From positions 1 through 64,000 of the forward strand of contig NZ_CAMFLA010000009.1 in NCBI RefSeq assembly GCF_945957525.1: a stretch of DNA of 64,000 nucleotides, in the 5' to 3' direction. Shown one piece after another: positions 1-10,200 of this stretch. The translations under genes were made by a program, and so were the position numbers. This DNA comes from an uncultured Aquitalea sp. Lineage in GTDB: Bacteria; Pseudomonadota; Gammaproteobacteria; Burkholderiales; Chromobacteriaceae. The number at the start of each line of letters is the position of its first letter. The first letter of the stretch is position 1. The notes under the pieces were generated by a model. The model did no database searches and was not told where the DNA came from. It worked only from the letters and a program-made list of their open reading frames with translations.

Positions 1-869
<869 letters not shown>

Positions 870-880
870 GGAGAGGGCTG

Positions 881-1303
881 ATGTCCAAGATGCATGTCGA
901 AGTGGTAAGCACTGAGCAGCTGATCTACTCCGGTGACGCCGAGTTTCTGGTGGCTCCGGCGCTGGAAGGCGAAATCGGTGTGTATCCGCGACACGTGCCG
1001 CTCCTGACCCGTATCAAACCCGGCATCCTTCGTTTGAAGGTGCCGGGCAGCAAGGACGAAGTGTTGGTGGCTGTTTCCGGCGGCATGCTGGAAGTGCAGC
1101 CCACCCACATCACCGTGCTGGCCGATACGGCGATCCGCGGCGAGGATCTCGACGAGGCTCGCGCCAATGAGGCCAAGCGCGCTGCAGAGGAATCTCTGCA
1201 ACATGCTACCGACGACCTGAGCACGGCAAAGGCGCATGCCGCCCTGGCATCCGCCATTGCACAGCTCAAGGCGCTGGACTACCTCAAGAAGCGCGTGCAC
1301 TGA
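881..1303 (+). CDS. atpC: F1Fo ATP synthase subunit epsilon
   Basis: Epsilon subunit of the central stalk, coupling rotation to catalysis and inhibiting ATP hydrolysis. The protein has 140 residues, normal for the family. It has the N-terminal beta-sandwich (MHVEVVSTEQLIYSGDAEF, then the GEIGVYPRHVPLLT segment) and a C-terminal helical hairpin rich in Ala and Glu (RANEAKRAAEESLQHA). The start at 881 is preceded by AAGGAGAGGGCTG, an excellent ribosome binding site, and lies 11 bases after the atpD stop. It is the last gene of the atp operon; a strong hairpin with a T run follows at 1333-1360. Confidence 0.97.
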   Translation: MSKMHVEVVSTEQLIYSGDAEFLVAPALEGEIGVYPRHVPLLTRIKPGILRLKVPGSKDEVLVAVSGGMLEVQPTHITVLADTAIRGEDLDEARANEAKRAAEESLQHATDDLSTAKAHAALASAIAQLKALDYLKKRVH

Positions 1304-1332
1304 TAGCGCGAGAGCGAATCGTGTATAGTTGC

Positions 1333-1360
1333 AGGCTGCCACGCAAGTGGCAGCCTTTTT
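1333..1360 (+). terminator. Rho-independent terminator of the atp operon
   Basis: Perfect 10-bp stem AGGCTGCCAC / GTGGCAGCCT with a GCAA tetraloop, followed directly by a T run. It lies 30 bases after the atpC stop and 34 bases before glmU, so glmU probably needs read-through or a promoter inside or just after this hairpin. Confidence 0.93.
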
Positions 1361-1393
1361 CATTTCTTCCTGATTCCGAATACCACCAACACC

Positions 1394-2758
1394 ATGGATA
1401 GCCTCAGCGTCGTCATTCTGGCTGCCGGCAAGGGTACCCGCATGTACTCGGCCAAGCCCAAGGTTCTGCACTCCATCGGCGGCAAGCCCATGCTGGCCCA
1501 CGTCATCGAAACCGCCAAGCAGCTATCGCCCGATCGCCTGGTGGTGGTGTACGGTTTTGGCGGCGAGCAGGTTCGGCAAACCATTGGCGATGACGGCGTG
1601 TTGTGGGCCGAGCAGGCTGAGCAACTCGGCACCGGGCATGCCTTGAAGATGGCCATGCCCTTGCTGCCGGACGCCGGGCGCACGCTGGTGCTCTATGGCG
1701 ATGTGCCATTGACCCGCTTGGAAACGCTGCAAGATCTGCTGGCCGCTGCCGGCGATGGAATGGCAGTGCTGACCGATGTGCTGGATGACGCCACCGGCTA
1801 CGGACGAATGGTGCGTGGCACGGACGGCAAGCTGAAAGCCATTGTCGAGCATAAGGACTGCAGCCCCGAGCAGTTGGCTATCCGCGAAATCAATACCGGC
1901 ATGATGGTGTTGCCCAACGGGCGCTTGGCCGACTGGCTGAACGCATTGCGCAATGGCAACTCGCAGGGCGAGTACTACCTGACGGATGTGCTGGCCTTGG
2001 CCGTGGCCGAAGGCGTGGCGGTGGAAAGCGCCTTGGTGGCGCACAGCTGGGAGGCTGCCGGCGTCAACAACAAGCTGCAGTTGGCCGAACTGGAACGCAT
2101 TCTGCAACAGAACCAGGCGCGGGCGCTGCTGACGGCTGGTGTGACGCTGGCGGACCCGGCACGCATCGACATCCGGGGCGAGTTGGTCCACGGCAACGAT
2201 GTGAGTATCGACGTCAATTGTGTGTTTGAAGGCAAGGTAAGCCTGGGCGACGGCGTAGAGATCGGCGCCAATTGCATATTGAAGAATGTCAGCGTAGCCG
2301 CCGGCACCCGCATTGCCGCGTTTTCGCATCTGGAAGACGCCGTGGTGGGCGAAGCGTGCCGCATTGGTCCTTATGCCCGTTTGCGTCCCGGCGCAGCATT
2401 GGCCGGGCATGTGCACGTCGGCAACTTTGTTGAAATCAAGAAGAGCACCGTGGGCGAGGGTTCCAAAGTCAATCATCTCACCTACATCGGCGATGCCAGC
2501 ATCGGCAGCAAAGTGAACGTGGGCGCGGGCTCTGTCACCTGCAACTACGATGGCGTCAACAAATTCAAGACCGTGATTGGCGACAACGTCTTCGTAGGCT
2601 CCGGCACACTGATGGTGGCACCGGTAACGCTGGAAGAGGGTGCCACTATCGGCGCGGGCTCGGTGCTTACCCGCACGGCCCCGGCTGGCGAGCTGACCGT
2701 GGCGCGTGCCCGACAAACGACCATCCCCGGTTGGAAGCGCCCGGCAAAAAAGAGCTGA
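1394..2758 (+). CDS. glmU: Bifunctional GlcN-1-P acetyltransferase / GlcNAc-1-P uridylyltransferase
   Basis: GlmU makes UDP-GlcNAc, the precursor of peptidoglycan and lipopolysaccharide, from glucosamine-1-phosphate. The 454-residue length matches the family. The N-terminal uridylyltransferase domain shows the nucleotide-binding loop LAAGKGTRMYSAKPKVLH (residues about 10-27) and YGDVPL. From about residue 250 there are hexapeptide repeats of a left-handed beta-helix, and the acetyltransferase site region is visible (RLRPGA, HVGNFVEIKKS, GDASIGSKVNVGAGSVTCNYDG). It stands between the atp operon and the DeoR/glmS pair, so the two enzymes that make and use glucosamine phosphates are clustered. 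The ATG at 1394 fits the family N-terminus (MDSLSVVILAAGKGTRM). Confidence 0.97.
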   Translation: MDSLSVVILAAGKGTRMYSAKPKVLHSIGGKPMLAHVIETAKQLSPDRLVVVYGFGGEQVRQTIGDDGVLWAEQAEQLGTGHALKMAMPLLPDAGRTLVLYGDVPLTRLETLQDLLAAAGDGMAVLTDVLDDATGYGRMVRGTDGKLKAIVEHKDCSPEQLAIREINTGMMVLPNGRLADWLNALRNGNSQGEYYLTDVLALAVAEGVAVESALVAHSWEAAGVNNKLQLAELERILQQNQARALLTAGVTLADPARIDIRGELVHGNDVSIDVNCVFEGKVSLGDGVEIGANCILKNVSVAAGTRIAAFSHLEDAVVGEACRIGPYARLRPGAALAGHVHVGNFVEIKKSTVGEGSKVNHLTYIGDASIGSKVNVGAGSVTCNYDGVNKFKTVIGDNVFVGSGTLMVAPVTLEEGATIGAGSVLTRTAPAGELTVARARQTTIPGWKRPAKKS

Positions 2759-2785
2759 AGTTGCTGATAGTTGCTGTCAAATCCA

Positions 2786-2875
2786 CCCAAACACCCTGAG
2801 TCAAGGCGCTCCGACGCTGGCAGTACTTGAGTACGGCCAGGAGGCGCAGCACAGCATCAGGTGTTTGTTAGCCGC
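2786..2875 (+). repeat. Dispersed intergenic repeat, copy A
   Basis: One of four related short intergenic elements in the window (others near 10488, 32779 and 58367). Its ends form an imperfect inverted repeat: CAAACACCCTGA at 2788-2799 and TCAGGTGTTTG at 2857-2867. The core CTTGAGTACGGCCAGGAGGC matches copy B with one change in this stretch, and CAAGGCGCTCCGACGC matches copies C and D. The 3' end carries TTTGTTAGCCGC. It lies just after glmU and before a separate terminator. No ORF is present, so if mobile it would be a non-autonomous MITE-like or REP-like element. Confidence 0.7.
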
Positions 2876-2891
2876 ACTAACTGGCAGAGAG

Positions 2892-2925
2892 AACCCGGTT
2901 GCGCCTATAGGCGAGCCGGGTTTTT
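2892..2925 (+). terminator. Rho-independent terminator after glmU
   Basis: Hairpin with outer stem AACCCGG / CCGGGTT, inner stem CGCC / GGCG, TATA loop and a T run. It separates glmU from the DeoR-glmS pair. Confidence 0.85.
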
Positions 2926-2943
2926 AACTTTTTCGGCTAAATA

Positions 2944-3038
2944 TTTCGATTCGGAAGATATTCGAAAGAAAATTTGACCGGTTGGATTGGCAAGACCAGC
3001 TGAATGTTGTTAGTATTGCGAAACTTTCGAAACGAAAC
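2944..3038 (+). promoter_or_regulatory. Probable DeoR-family operator region upstream of the regulator and glmS
   Basis: The 100 bases before the regulator are AT-rich and contain repeated TTTCG / CGAAA words: TTTCGATTCGG near 2944, TATTCGAAAGAAAA near 2959, and GCGAAACTTTCGAAACGAAA at 3019-3038. Operators of DeoR-family sugar regulators such as GlpR and AgaR are built from TTTCG/CGAAA-like half-sites. The last cluster ends only six bases before the start codon at 3045, which fits autorepression. The exact -35 and -10 could not be assigned. Confidence 0.45.
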
Positions 3039-3044
3039 CTCGCC

Positions 3045-3836
3045 ATGACGAAACGAAATACCCAGCAACGCCGTCACGCCATCGCCGCTCTGGTGCAGGA
3101 GCAGGGCGAAGTCAGCGTGGAGGAGTTGACCCGTCGTTTCGACACCTCCGAAGTCACCATCCGCAAAGACTTGGCCCTGCTGGAAACCGGCGGCCTGTTG
3201 CTGCGCCGCTATGGCGGCGCTGTGTGTCTGCCCAGTGAAATGGTGGCCGAGGTGGATGCGGAGCAAGTGTCCTTGCGCAAGCAGGAGATTGCTCGCGCTG
3301 CGGCGGAGCGCATCCGCGATCACAATCGCGTCATCATCGACAGCGGCACCACCACCAGCGCCATGATTCCCTTGCTGGGCAACAAGCGCGGCCTGGTGGT
3401 CATGACCAATTCGCTGAATGTGGCTGGTGCGCTGCGCGAGTTGGAAAACGAACCCATTCTGCTGATGACCGGCGGCACCTGGGACCCGCACTCCGAATCG
3501 TTTCAGGGGCAGGTGGCCGAGCAGGTGTTGCGTTCCTATGATTTTGACCAGCTTTTCATCGGCGCGGACGGCATCGATCTGGATCGCGGCACCACCACCT
3601 TCAACGAACTGGTGGGGCTGTCGCGCGTGATGGCAGAAGTGGCGCGCGAAGTCATTGTGATGGTCGAGTCGGATAAGATCGGCCGGCGAATCCCCAACCT
3701 CGAGTTGCCATGGGACAGCATCCATACCCTGGTCACCGATGACGCCCTGTCCGACGAGGCCAGGGCCCGAATTCTGGCGAAAGGCGTCACCCTGATTTGC
3801 GCGCCTTCGGCCAACCTCAATGCAAGGAGAAAATAA
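3045..3836 (+). CDS. DeoR/GlpR-family transcriptional regulator, probable regulator of glmS
   Basis: DNA-binding sugar-phosphate-responsive regulator of 263 residues. The N-terminus holds the DeoR winged helix-turn-helix ([35 protein letters not shown] split over residues 12-46) and the C-terminal part is a sugar-isomerase-like effector domain ([33 protein letters not shown]). The start [10 protein letters not shown] at 3045 is chosen over an upstream in-frame ATG at 2982 because DeoR proteins begin about 10 residues before the HTH and the upstream extension lies over the putative operator. Its stop overlaps the glmS start (TAATG), so the two are translationally coupled. Inference: it senses an amino-sugar phosphate and controls glmS. 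Confidence 0.9.
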   Translation: MTKRNTQQRRHAIAALVQEQGEVSVEELTRRFDTSEVTIRKDLALLETGGLLLRRYGGAVCLPSEMVAEVDAEQVSLRKQEIARAAAERIRDHNRVIIDSGTTTSAMIPLLGNKRGLVVMTNSLNVAGALRELENEPILLMTGGTWDPHSESFQGQVAEQVLRSYDFDQLFIGADGIDLDRGTTTFNELVGLSRVMAEVAREVIVMVESDKIGRRIPNLELPWDSIHTLVTDDALSDEARARILAKGVTLICAPSANLNARRK

Positions 3837-5665
3837 TGTGCGGCATCGTCGGCGCCATCGCCAAACGCAATGTAGTCCCGGTTCTGGTGGAAGGTTTGAA
3901 GCGGCTTGAGTATCGCGGTTACGACTCGGCGGGCATCGCGGTATTGACCGGCGACGCCATCCGCCGTGTGCGCCGTGTGGGTCGCGTGGCGGAAATGGAA
4001 AACGCCGCCGCCGAAGAGGGCTTGCAAGGGCTGCTGGGTATCGGCCACACCCGCTGGGCCACTCATGGCGGCGTGACCGAATTCAACGCCCACCCGCACA
4101 TCTCCTTCGACAAGATCGCCGTGGTGCATAACGGCATCATCGAAAATCATGAAGAACAGCGACAGCGCCTCAAGGATCTGGGCTACAGCTTCGGCTCGCA
4201 GACCGATACCGAAGTGATCGCCCACCTGGTGCATCACTACTATCAGGAAGGGCGCTCGCTGTTTGACGCCGTCAAGCTGGCCACTCGCGAACTGACCGGC
4301 GCTTACGCCATTGGCGTCATCGCGCTGGATCGTCCGGACGAACTGGTCTGCGCCCGCATGGGTTGTCCGCTGCTGGTGGGGGTGGGCGAGGGCGAAAACT
4401 TCATCGCTTCCGATGTCTCCGCCATCCTTTCCGCCACCCGCCGGGTGATCTTTCTGGAAGAGGGCGACATCGGCCTGCTGACCCGCGACGGCGTCACGCT
4501 GGTGGACAAGCACGATCAGCCGGTGGAGCGCGCCTTGCATCTGTCGGATGTCTCGCTGGCTTCGCTGGAGCTGGGGCCTTACAGCCACTTCATGCAGAAG
4601 GAAATCCACGAACAGCCCAAAGCCCTGTCCGACACCATTGAAGCCATTCTGGAAAACGGTTTCGCGCCGGCGTTGTTCGGCCAACGTGCCGACAGCCTGT
4701 TGCCATCCGTGGAAGGCGTGAAAATCCTCGCTTGCGGCACCAGCTACTACGCCGGCCTCACCGCGCGCTACTGGATCGAAAGCATTGCCGGCCTGCCTTG
4801 CGATGTGGAAATCGCCAGCGAATACCGCTACCGCGACGCTTGGGCCAATCCGCGTCATCTGGTGGTGACCATCTCCCAGTCCGGTGAAACGCTGGACACC
4901 ATGGAAGCGCTCAAATACGCCAAAGAGTTGGGGCACGACAAGGCCTTGTCCATCTGCAATGTGCGCGAATCCGCCATCCCGCGCGCCAGCGAGCTGGTGT
5001 TCTACACCCGCGCCGGCGCGGAAATCGGCGTGGCTTCCACCAAGGCCTTCACCACCCAGCTGGTCAGCCTGTTCGCGCTGGCGGTGACTTTGGGCAAGCT
5101 GCAAGGCCGCGTCGATGCCGAGACCGAACACCGCTACCTCGACGATCTGCGCCACCTGCCGGGTTCGGTGCAGCATGCACTGAATCTGGAGCCGCAAATC
5201 AAGGCTTGGGCGGAGCGTTTCGCAGTAAAAAACAACGCGCTGTTCCTGGGGCGCGGTTTGCACTACCCGATCGCTCTGGAAGGCGCGCTCAAGCTCAAGG
5301 AAATTTCCTATATCCATGCGGAGGCCTACCCGGCCGGCGAACTCAAGCACGGCCCGCTGGCGCTGGTGGACGAGAGCATGCCGGTGGTGGTGATTGCGCC
5401 CAATGACAGCTTGCTGGAAAAAGTGAAATCCAATATGCAGGAAGTGCGAGCGCGCGGTGGCGAGCTGTTTGTCTTCGCCGATCTGGACAGCCATTTCAGT
5501 GAATCGGAAGGCGTGCATGTGATTCGTACCCCGCGTCATGTCGGCGTGCTTAGCGCCATCGTGCATACCATCCCGGTGCAGATGCTGGCCTACCACGTGG
5601 CGCTGGCGCGCGGCACCGACGTGGACAAGCCCCGCAATCTGGCCAAGAGCGTGACGGTGGAGTAA
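3836..5665 (+). CDS. glmS: Glutamine--fructose-6-phosphate aminotransferase (isomerizing)
   Basis: Converts fructose-6-phosphate and glutamine to glucosamine-6-phosphate, the entry step to UDP-GlcNAc. It has 609 residues, the same as the E. coli enzyme. The start MCGIVGA at 3836 exposes the catalytic Cys after Met removal; a longer frame upstream is excluded. The class II glutamine amidotransferase domain ([18 protein letters not shown]) is followed by two SIS sugar-isomerase domains ([50 protein letters not shown]) and the conserved C-terminal tail [11 protein letters not shown]. It overlaps the DeoR stop by one base. No sign of a glmS ribozyme, which is expected in a proteobacterium. Confidence 0.97.
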   Translation: MCGIVGAIAKRNVVPVLVEGLKRLEYRGYDSAGIAVLTGDAIRRVRRVGRVAEMENAAAEEGLQGLLGIGHTRWATHGGVTEFNAHPHISFDKIAVVHNGIIENHEEQRQRLKDLGYSFGSQTDTEVIAHLVHHYYQEGRSLFDAVKLATRELTGAYAIGVIALDRPDELVCARMGCPLLVGVGEGENFIASDVSAILSATRRVIFLEEGDIGLLTRDGVTLVDKHDQPVERALHLSDVSLASLELGPYSHFMQKEIHEQPKALSDTIEAILENGFAPALFGQRADSLLPSVEGVKILACGTSYYAGLTARYWIESIAGLPCDVEIASEYRYRDAWANPRHLVVTISQSGETLDTMEALKYAKELGHDKALSICNVRESAIPRASELVFYTRAGAEIGVASTKAFTTQLVSLFALAVTLGKLQGRVDAETEHRYLDDLRHLPGSVQHALNLEPQIKAWAERFAVKNNALFLGRGLHYPIALEGALKLKEISYIHAEAYPAGELKHGPLALVDESMPVVVIAPNDSLLEKVKSNMQEVRARGGELFVFADLDSHFSESEGVHVIRTPRHVGVLSAIVHTIPVQMLAYHVALARGTDVDKPRNLAKSVTVE

Positions 5666-5706
5666 CTGCCGCGCGATCAGGATTTGTCCTGATTTCGGCT
5701 TTCAGT

Positions 5707-5735
5707 AAAAAGAGGTCCTTTACGGACCTCTTTTT
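5707..5735 (+). terminator. Rho-independent terminator after glmS
   Basis: Stem AGAGGTCC / GGACCTCT with loop TTTAC, flanked by A and T runs that extend the stem; 42 bases after the glmS stop. Confidence 0.93.
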
Positions 5736-5835
5736 GCTTTCTAGGCTGAAAGGAGTGCAGTGGGGCATTGTCATGGGGGCGGTGTTGCGGGGGAGGCAGA
5801 ATCGCGATGCTCCCGCCATGAGATGGCGCAAATTT

Positions 5836-5863
5836 TAAAGCATTCACTCGACTGGGCCGATAT
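5836..5863 (+). promoter_or_regulatory. Probable sigma-28 (FliA) promoter of the chemoreceptor gene
   Basis: TAAAG at 5836-5840 and GCCGATAT at 5856-5863 match the FliA consensus (TAAA, about 15 bases, GCCGATAA), here with a 16-base gap. It is 88 bases upstream of the methyl-accepting chemotaxis protein. FliA control of chemoreceptors is typical in flagellated proteobacteria. Confidence 0.6.
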
Positions 5864-5950
5864 ACTGCACTTGTGAGCAAATCATGCAAATGCGCTGCTT
5901 ATTATGCGAAATTTGCTTGAAATACCTGAATTAGAAAAATAGGATCCTCC

Positions 5951-7825
5951 ATGCGTACTCTCCGCTCAAAACTGCTTGTCTTCGTGCTGGCGATGCTGGT
6001 CGCCATTTCTCTGCTGTTCTGTGGGGTGGTTTACTGGAAAATGAAAGACGCGCTGTTGTCCTCGGTGCGCGATCAGGTGACCCAGACCGCCAGCAGCAAG
6101 GTCAGCTTCATTACCGAGTGGGTGTCTTCCCACCAGAGCATCGTTGGTTCTTCCCTGCAGCGTTTCACCGATGGCGGCGACTTGAAGCCCATCCTTGACC
6201 AGTCGCAGGAGGCCGGCAAGCTGGACGATATGTACGTTGGCGAATCCAACAAGCGCATGACCCAGTTCTCCAAGTCCACGCCGGTGCCGCCGGGCTATGA
6301 CCCGACTGGCCGCCCGTGGTATCTGGCCGCCAGCAAGAGCGAAGAGGCCATCGCTACCGAGCCCTATATCGACGCGGCCACCAAGAAGCCGATCATTACT
6401 TTCGCCAAGGCGCTGCGCAAAGACGGTCAGGTAGTTGCTGTGGCGGGCGGCGACGTATCGCTGCAACGCGTGGCGGACGAAGTGGTGTCCGCCAAGCTGC
6501 CGGGTGATGGTTATGCCTTTCTGGTGACTGGCGACGGCTCCATCATCGCTCACCCGACCAAAGATTCCGGCATGAAGAAGATCGGCGAAATCGTCCCGGG
6601 CTATGACTTTGGCGCTATTGGCAAGGACGGCACCCTGCAAACGGCGTCCATCAACGGCGAGAACATGCTGACTGCGCTGTATCCGGTGGGCAAGACCGGT
6701 TGGCTGCTGGGTGTGATGGTGCCGGTAGCGGCCGCCACCGCTTCGGTGGGCCAGTTGATGATGATCATGGTGGGCCTGCTGTTGGCTGGTCTGGCCGTGG
6801 TGGCGGTGTTGGCCACTATCGGCGTGGCGCGCATGCTGTCCGGTCTGAGCGAACTGCGCGACGCCATGCGCAATGTGGCAAGCGGCGACGGCGACCTTAC
6901 CCTGCATCTGCCGGTGAAGTCGCACGATGAGGTGGGGCAGATCGCGGATGCCTTCAACCAGTTTGTGAAGAAGCTGCACGGCATGTTCGTGTCGGTGCGC
7001 AACGACGCCGAGGCGCTGGCGCGCGATACCGCGTCTTTGCATGAGGCGGCGGACAGCATCGCTTCCGATTCGCGCATTCAGTCCAATGAGCTGTCGGCTA
7101 CCGCCGCCACCATTGAAGAGATCACGGTCAGTATCAACCACATTGCCGACAATGCCGGCGAAACCGAGCATCTGGTGAGCAGCACGCGCACCAACTCCGA
7201 AGACTCCTATCAGGCGATGGAGCGCGTGGCGCGCGAGGTGCAGTCCATTGTGGAAACAGTGGGTTCGCTGCAAGGCGCAATGGGTGATCTGGCTTCACAT
7301 TCCGAGCAGATTCGCGGCATCGTGGCAGTGATTCGCGATATTGCCGATCAGACCAACCTGCTGGCCTTGAACGCCGCCATCGAGGCTGCGCGAGCCGGCG
7401 AGCAGGGCCGCGGCTTTGCCGTGGTGGCCGATGAGGTGCGCAAGTTGGCCGAACGCACGGCGTCCGCCACGGTAGAAATCGAGCAGATGATCAGCAGCGT
7501 GATCAGCCAGACCGAAGTGGCCATTGGCCATACCAGCAAGACCAACGAGCGCGTCGCCACCGGCGTGGCGCTGTCGCGCGAGGCGGCGGACAAAGTGGGC
7601 AAGATCCAGACCAGCACGCACGACATCGAGTCGCGCATGTCGGAAATCACCACCTCCACCAAGGAGCAGAGCGCGGCCACTACCGCCATGGCGCAAAGCG
7701 CTGAGCGCATCAACAGCAAGGCGTTGGAGAGCGATGCCAAGGTGCAGCAGATTCTCAGCATCATTCAAGATCTGTCGCGCCGCGGCGGCGATCTGCGCAG
7801 CCTGGTGTCCCAGTTCAGACTGTAA
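5951..7825 (+). CDS. Methyl-accepting chemotaxis protein with periplasmic Cache sensor
   Basis: Inner-membrane chemoreceptor of 624 residues. TM1 is at about residues 7-27 and a periplasmic double-Cache-type sensor follows (about 35-265; [15 protein letters not shown] and the second-half motif [15 protein letters not shown] are typical dCache features). TM2 spans about 266-296, then a HAMP domain, then the coiled-coil signalling domain. The conserved hairpin tip ([20 protein letters not shown], then [18 protein letters not shown]) is at about 465-502. The last residues (SLVSQFRL) show no CheR-binding pentapeptide. The ligand cannot be told from sequence; dCache receptors often bind amino or organic acids. 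It is a single-gene unit with a FliA-like promoter before and a terminator after. Confidence 0.95.
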   Translation: MRTLRSKLLVFVLAMLVAISLLFCGVVYWKMKDALLSSVRDQVTQTASSKVSFITEWVSSHQSIVGSSLQRFTDGGDLKPILDQSQEAGKLDDMYVGESNKRMTQFSKSTPVPPGYDPTGRPWYLAASKSEEAIATEPYIDAATKKPIITFAKALRKDGQVVAVAGGDVSLQRVADEVVSAKLPGDGYAFLVTGDGSIIAHPTKDSGMKKIGEIVPGYDFGAIGKDGTLQTASINGENMLTALYPVGKTGWLLGVMVPVAAATASVGQLMMIMVGLLLAGLAVVAVLATIGVARMLSGLSELRDAMRNVASGDGDLTLHLPVKSHDEVGQIADAFNQFVKKLHGMFVSVRNDAEALARDTASLHEAADSIASDSRIQSNELSATAATIEEITVSINHIADNAGETEHLVSSTRTNSEDSYQAMERVAREVQSIVETVGSLQGAMGDLASHSEQIRGIVAVIRDIADQTNLLALNAAIEAARAGEQGRGFAVVADEVRKLAERTASATVEIEQMISSVISQTEVAIGHTSKTNERVATGVALSREAADKVGKIQTSTHDIESRMSEITTSTKEQSAATTAMAQSAERINSKALESDAKVQQILSIIQDLSRRGGDLRSLVSQFRL

Positions 7826-7850
7826 GACCGCGTTCCGCGCCAAGCAAAAA

Positions 7851-7877
7851 GACAGGGCCTGTGCCCTGTCTTTTTTT
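7851..7877 (+). terminator. Rho-independent terminator after the chemoreceptor
   Basis: Stem GACAGGGC / GCCCTGTC with loop CTGT and a run of seven T. It lies between two convergent genes. Confidence 0.92.
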
Positions 7878-7914
7878 ATGTGGCTGATCCGGGTTCCGGG
7901 CAGCGGGACGAAGC

Positions 7915-8703
7915 TCAGGGCGAGGCGATGGTTTTGCCGTGCGCTCCGCCGTAGCGGGCCAGAATGGCGCGTATTTTTCCGCTGCGCAGCAGCCGGGTGA
8001 CCGAGGCGGAGAGCTCGTCCGCGCCGACACTAGCGTTGGGGCTGCGCAGACAACGGATGGAGGTGGCGGTAATCACCAGGCGGGAGGCTTCCAGTTGGTG
8101 AGCTTCCGGATGACTGGCGGCGGCGTAATCAAGATCGATATCGCGCATCACGGTGACATCCACCCGTCTGGCCAGCTGTTTCATCAGGGCGTGCTGTTCG
8201 CTGGGTGCATCGTCCCGTGTGGCTTGCCTGCTGCTGAACAGCGTTTCCAGTACCGGGTATTGGTAGCCGTTGACGGTGCCGATGGTTTTGCCTTTCAGCG
8301 CGTTCAGCTCGCCAATGCCGCGGGTGCCGGCAAAACCGACCACTCTCTCGGTGATGGTCATGATTTCCGGTGTCCAGTCGAACATCAGCGCATCCTGCCC
8401 AAGCCAAGAGGGGGACATCAGGCACATGACGTCAAAGCTGGCGCTGGCGGTATTATCGGTCACGCGGCGACGGGGAATGGGCACTTCTACCAGCGGGCGA
8501 CCCAGTTCATGTGCCAGAGCGGCGTTGAGATCCTTGTCGATGCCCCCGGTAAGTTGAGCGCTACTGCCATCGCGCTGTATTTCGCCCAGCGGCATTTCCA
8601 GGGTTTCCAGAAAGGCGAAACGCAACGGGCGGGCGGCCATGGGGCCGCTGGCGCAGGGGTTGGCGGACAGGATGCCGAGGGCAAGCAGGAGGGTGGCGCG
8701 CAT
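7915..8703 (-). CDS. Periplasmic solute-binding-like protein (SBP_bac_3 type), no transporter nearby
   Basis: A protein of 262 residues with a signal peptide (MRATLLLALGILSANPCASG) and the two-lobed architecture of family 3 extracellular solute-binding proteins: LRFAFLETLEMPLGEI near the N-terminus, GGIDKDLNAALAHELGRPLVEV, LKGKTIGTVNGYQYP at the lobe junction, and a C-terminal LRSGKIRAILARYGG. The start at 8703 is chosen because it places the hydrophobic core directly after a short charged region; an in-frame ATG at 8757 would add 18 residues. No permease or ATPase gene is adjacent, so it may be an orphan binding protein or a sensor-type protein. It lies 154 bases downstream of a diguanylate cyclase gene on the same strand. 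Ligand unknown. Confidence 0.75.
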   Translation of the reverse strand: MRATLLLALGILSANPCASGPMAARPLRFAFLETLEMPLGEIQRDGSSAQLTGGIDKDLNAALAHELGRPLVEVPIPRRRVTDNTASASFDVMCLMSPSWLGQDALMFDWTPEIMTITERVVGFAGTRGIGELNALKGKTIGTVNGYQYPVLETLFSSRQATRDDAPSEQHALMKQLARRVDVTVMRDIDLDYAAASHPEAHQLEASRLVITATSIRCLRSPNASVGADELSASVTRLLRSGKIRAILARYGGAHGKTIASP

Positions 8704-8857
8704 GCGAGCAGACAGAGTGTTCTTTTGCAGACAGTATCGTCGGAAACGATGCGGCAATGCAGCAGGCTAGTTGAGGGCATGCGATAAAACCATGAAGCTA
8801 CTATGGGGTTGTCGCTTATGCGCCACGCAAGGCGCATTTGCCGCGCGCCGGCCTGGC

Positions 8858-9901
8858 TCAGCGGCCGGCCTTGCGGCTTTGCTTGACTGTGTACATTTCG
8901 CTGTCCGCCAGGCTGACGGCGGTTTCGCTGCGCAGGCCGAAAGGCGCCAGCGCCACTACGCCGACGCTGGCGCCAGGGTAGCTGGTGTCATGGCCGGCCA
9001 GCAGGTAGTCGCCTGCCGTGGCTGCAGCCAGACGGCGCTGCAACGTGGCGCCCGCCTGCGCCGGTTCGCCTTCGGTGATGAGTGCGCCTGGGGCGTCGTC
9101 TTTCGGCCATGCGGGGCCGGGGCCGACGATGACGAACTCGTCGCCGCCCATCCGTCCCAGCATGTCGGTGGCGCGCAAGCCGCTTTGCAGCCGCTGCGCT
9201 ACGCTCTTGAGGAATTCGTCGCCCGCCTGATGGCCGTGCTGATCGTTGATCTGCTTGAAGCCGTCCAGATCCACCACGCCGACCAGAATGCTGAAGCGGT
9301 TGCGCACTGCTTGCGCCAGCAGCCGGTCCAGGTGGTCGAACAGGGCTCGGCGGTTGGGCAGCCCGGTCAGCGCGTCAGTCATGGCGTAGGAGGTGAGCTG
9401 GGCATTGGCGACTTGCAGACTTTCCACCAGCAGTTCGCGCTCGATGAAATTGGCGATGATGTTGGCGAACAGCAGCAGCAGGGTTTCAATCTCGTGGGTG
9501 ATGGGCAGGGTGTCGGAACTGGCGGCGCACAGGGTGCCCAGCAGGAGGCCGTCGGTATTGAATACCGGCGCGCTGAGGTAGGTGTTGATGCCCAGTTGGC
9601 GGGCGGCGGCAGAGTCTCCCCACAGTACGCTCACCTGATTGGTGGCGGTGATGCCCATGTCCAGTGATCGCTTGCACAGCGTGTCTTCCCAGGGCACGCA
9701 CAAGCCTTCGGCGATCTGCATGCGTCCGCCATTGCGGGCATAACGCACTTTCTGGAGATTCTGCTCGGGATGAACGCTGGTGAGATAGGTGGACTCCATA
9801 CCGGTGATATTGCCCAGCATGTCCAGCAGGGGGCGGATCAGCTGCTCGACGGTTTTGGCTTTGGCGAGCGAGGCAGTCAGTTGGGAAAGGACCGGGTCCA
9901 T
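8858..9901 (-). CDS. GAF-domain diguanylate cyclase
   Basis: Cytoplasmic protein of 347 residues that should make cyclic di-GMP from GTP. A GAF-like sensor domain fills about residues 15-165 (GLCVPWEDTLCKRSL, INTYLSAPVFNTDGLLLGTL), followed by a GGDEF domain (TDALTGLPNRRALFDHLDRL, VVDLDGFKQINDQHGH). The active site GGDEF is intact at 252-256, and RATD lies exactly five residues before it, which is the RxxD inhibitory site for product feedback. No membrane segment is visible. The start has GGAGAG at a suitable distance. The GAF motif set (LCVPWEDTLC) resembles GAF domains often found fused to GGDEF domains in betaproteobacteria; the ligand is unknown. Confidence 0.93.
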   Translation of the reverse strand: MDPVLSQLTASLAKAKTVEQLIRPLLDMLGNITGMESTYLTSVHPEQNLQKVRYARNGGRMQIAEGLCVPWEDTLCKRSLDMGITATNQVSVLWGDSAAARQLGINTYLSAPVFNTDGLLLGTLCAASSDTLPITHEIETLLLLFANIIANFIERELLVESLQVANAQLTSYAMTDALTGLPNRRALFDHLDRLLAQAVRNRFSILVGVVDLDGFKQINDQHGHQAGDEFLKSVAQRLQSGLRATDMLGRMGGDEFVIVGPGPAWPKDDAPGALITEGEPAQAGATLQRRLAAATAGDYLLAGHDTSYPGASVGVVALAPFGLRSETAVSLADSEMYTVKQSRKAGR

Positions 9902-9980
9902 GCCAGCTCTCCATCTTGCATGCCGGGGACGGGAAGGTCGCTCGGCAAGCCCGGGGTCTTGCGCAGTCTTGAGCGTGACG

Positions 9981-9998
9981 CTACGTATTTTAACGTAG
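9981..9998. repeat. Short inverted repeat upstream of the diguanylate cyclase
   Basis: CTACGT / ACGTAG with a six-base AT-only spacer, 80 bases before the cyclase start on its promoter side. It could be an operator; no matching regulator is known to me. The surrounding stretch 9902-10200 holds no gene that I can support. Confidence 0.35.
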
Positions 9999-10200
9999 GA
10001 ATTGAAGCGCTTACAGCTGTTTTAGCATGAATCCGGCTTTATCGCCGCGAACAAGAAAATGCATTTTGGGCGGGGCTTTCAACAGGGGTGGACCGCTTGG
10101 GCAAGGCGCGAGCCGGCCGTGGACGGATGGGCCAGGCGGTGAAGTCGCTGTTTGCTACCGCACATGGCGTCATGCTTTCGGACTGTTCTGTTTTTGTGTT

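Noticed and set aside
3019..3044. glmS ribozyme before glmS
   Set aside because: No ribozyme core visible; glmS follows directly on the DeoR gene with overlapping codons, and the ribozyme is a feature of Gram-positive bacteria.
3536..5596. Long open frame on the strand opposite glmS (686 codons)
   Set aside because: Shadow frame of a highly conserved gene in GC-rich DNA; no ribosome binding site, His/Gln-rich translation and no family features.
10027..10200. N-terminal part of an intact 151-residue protein ending at 10482
   Set aside because: Translation before 10201 has no resemblance to the dehydrogenase family that fits the C-terminal part, and no ribosome binding site precedes the ATG at 10027.
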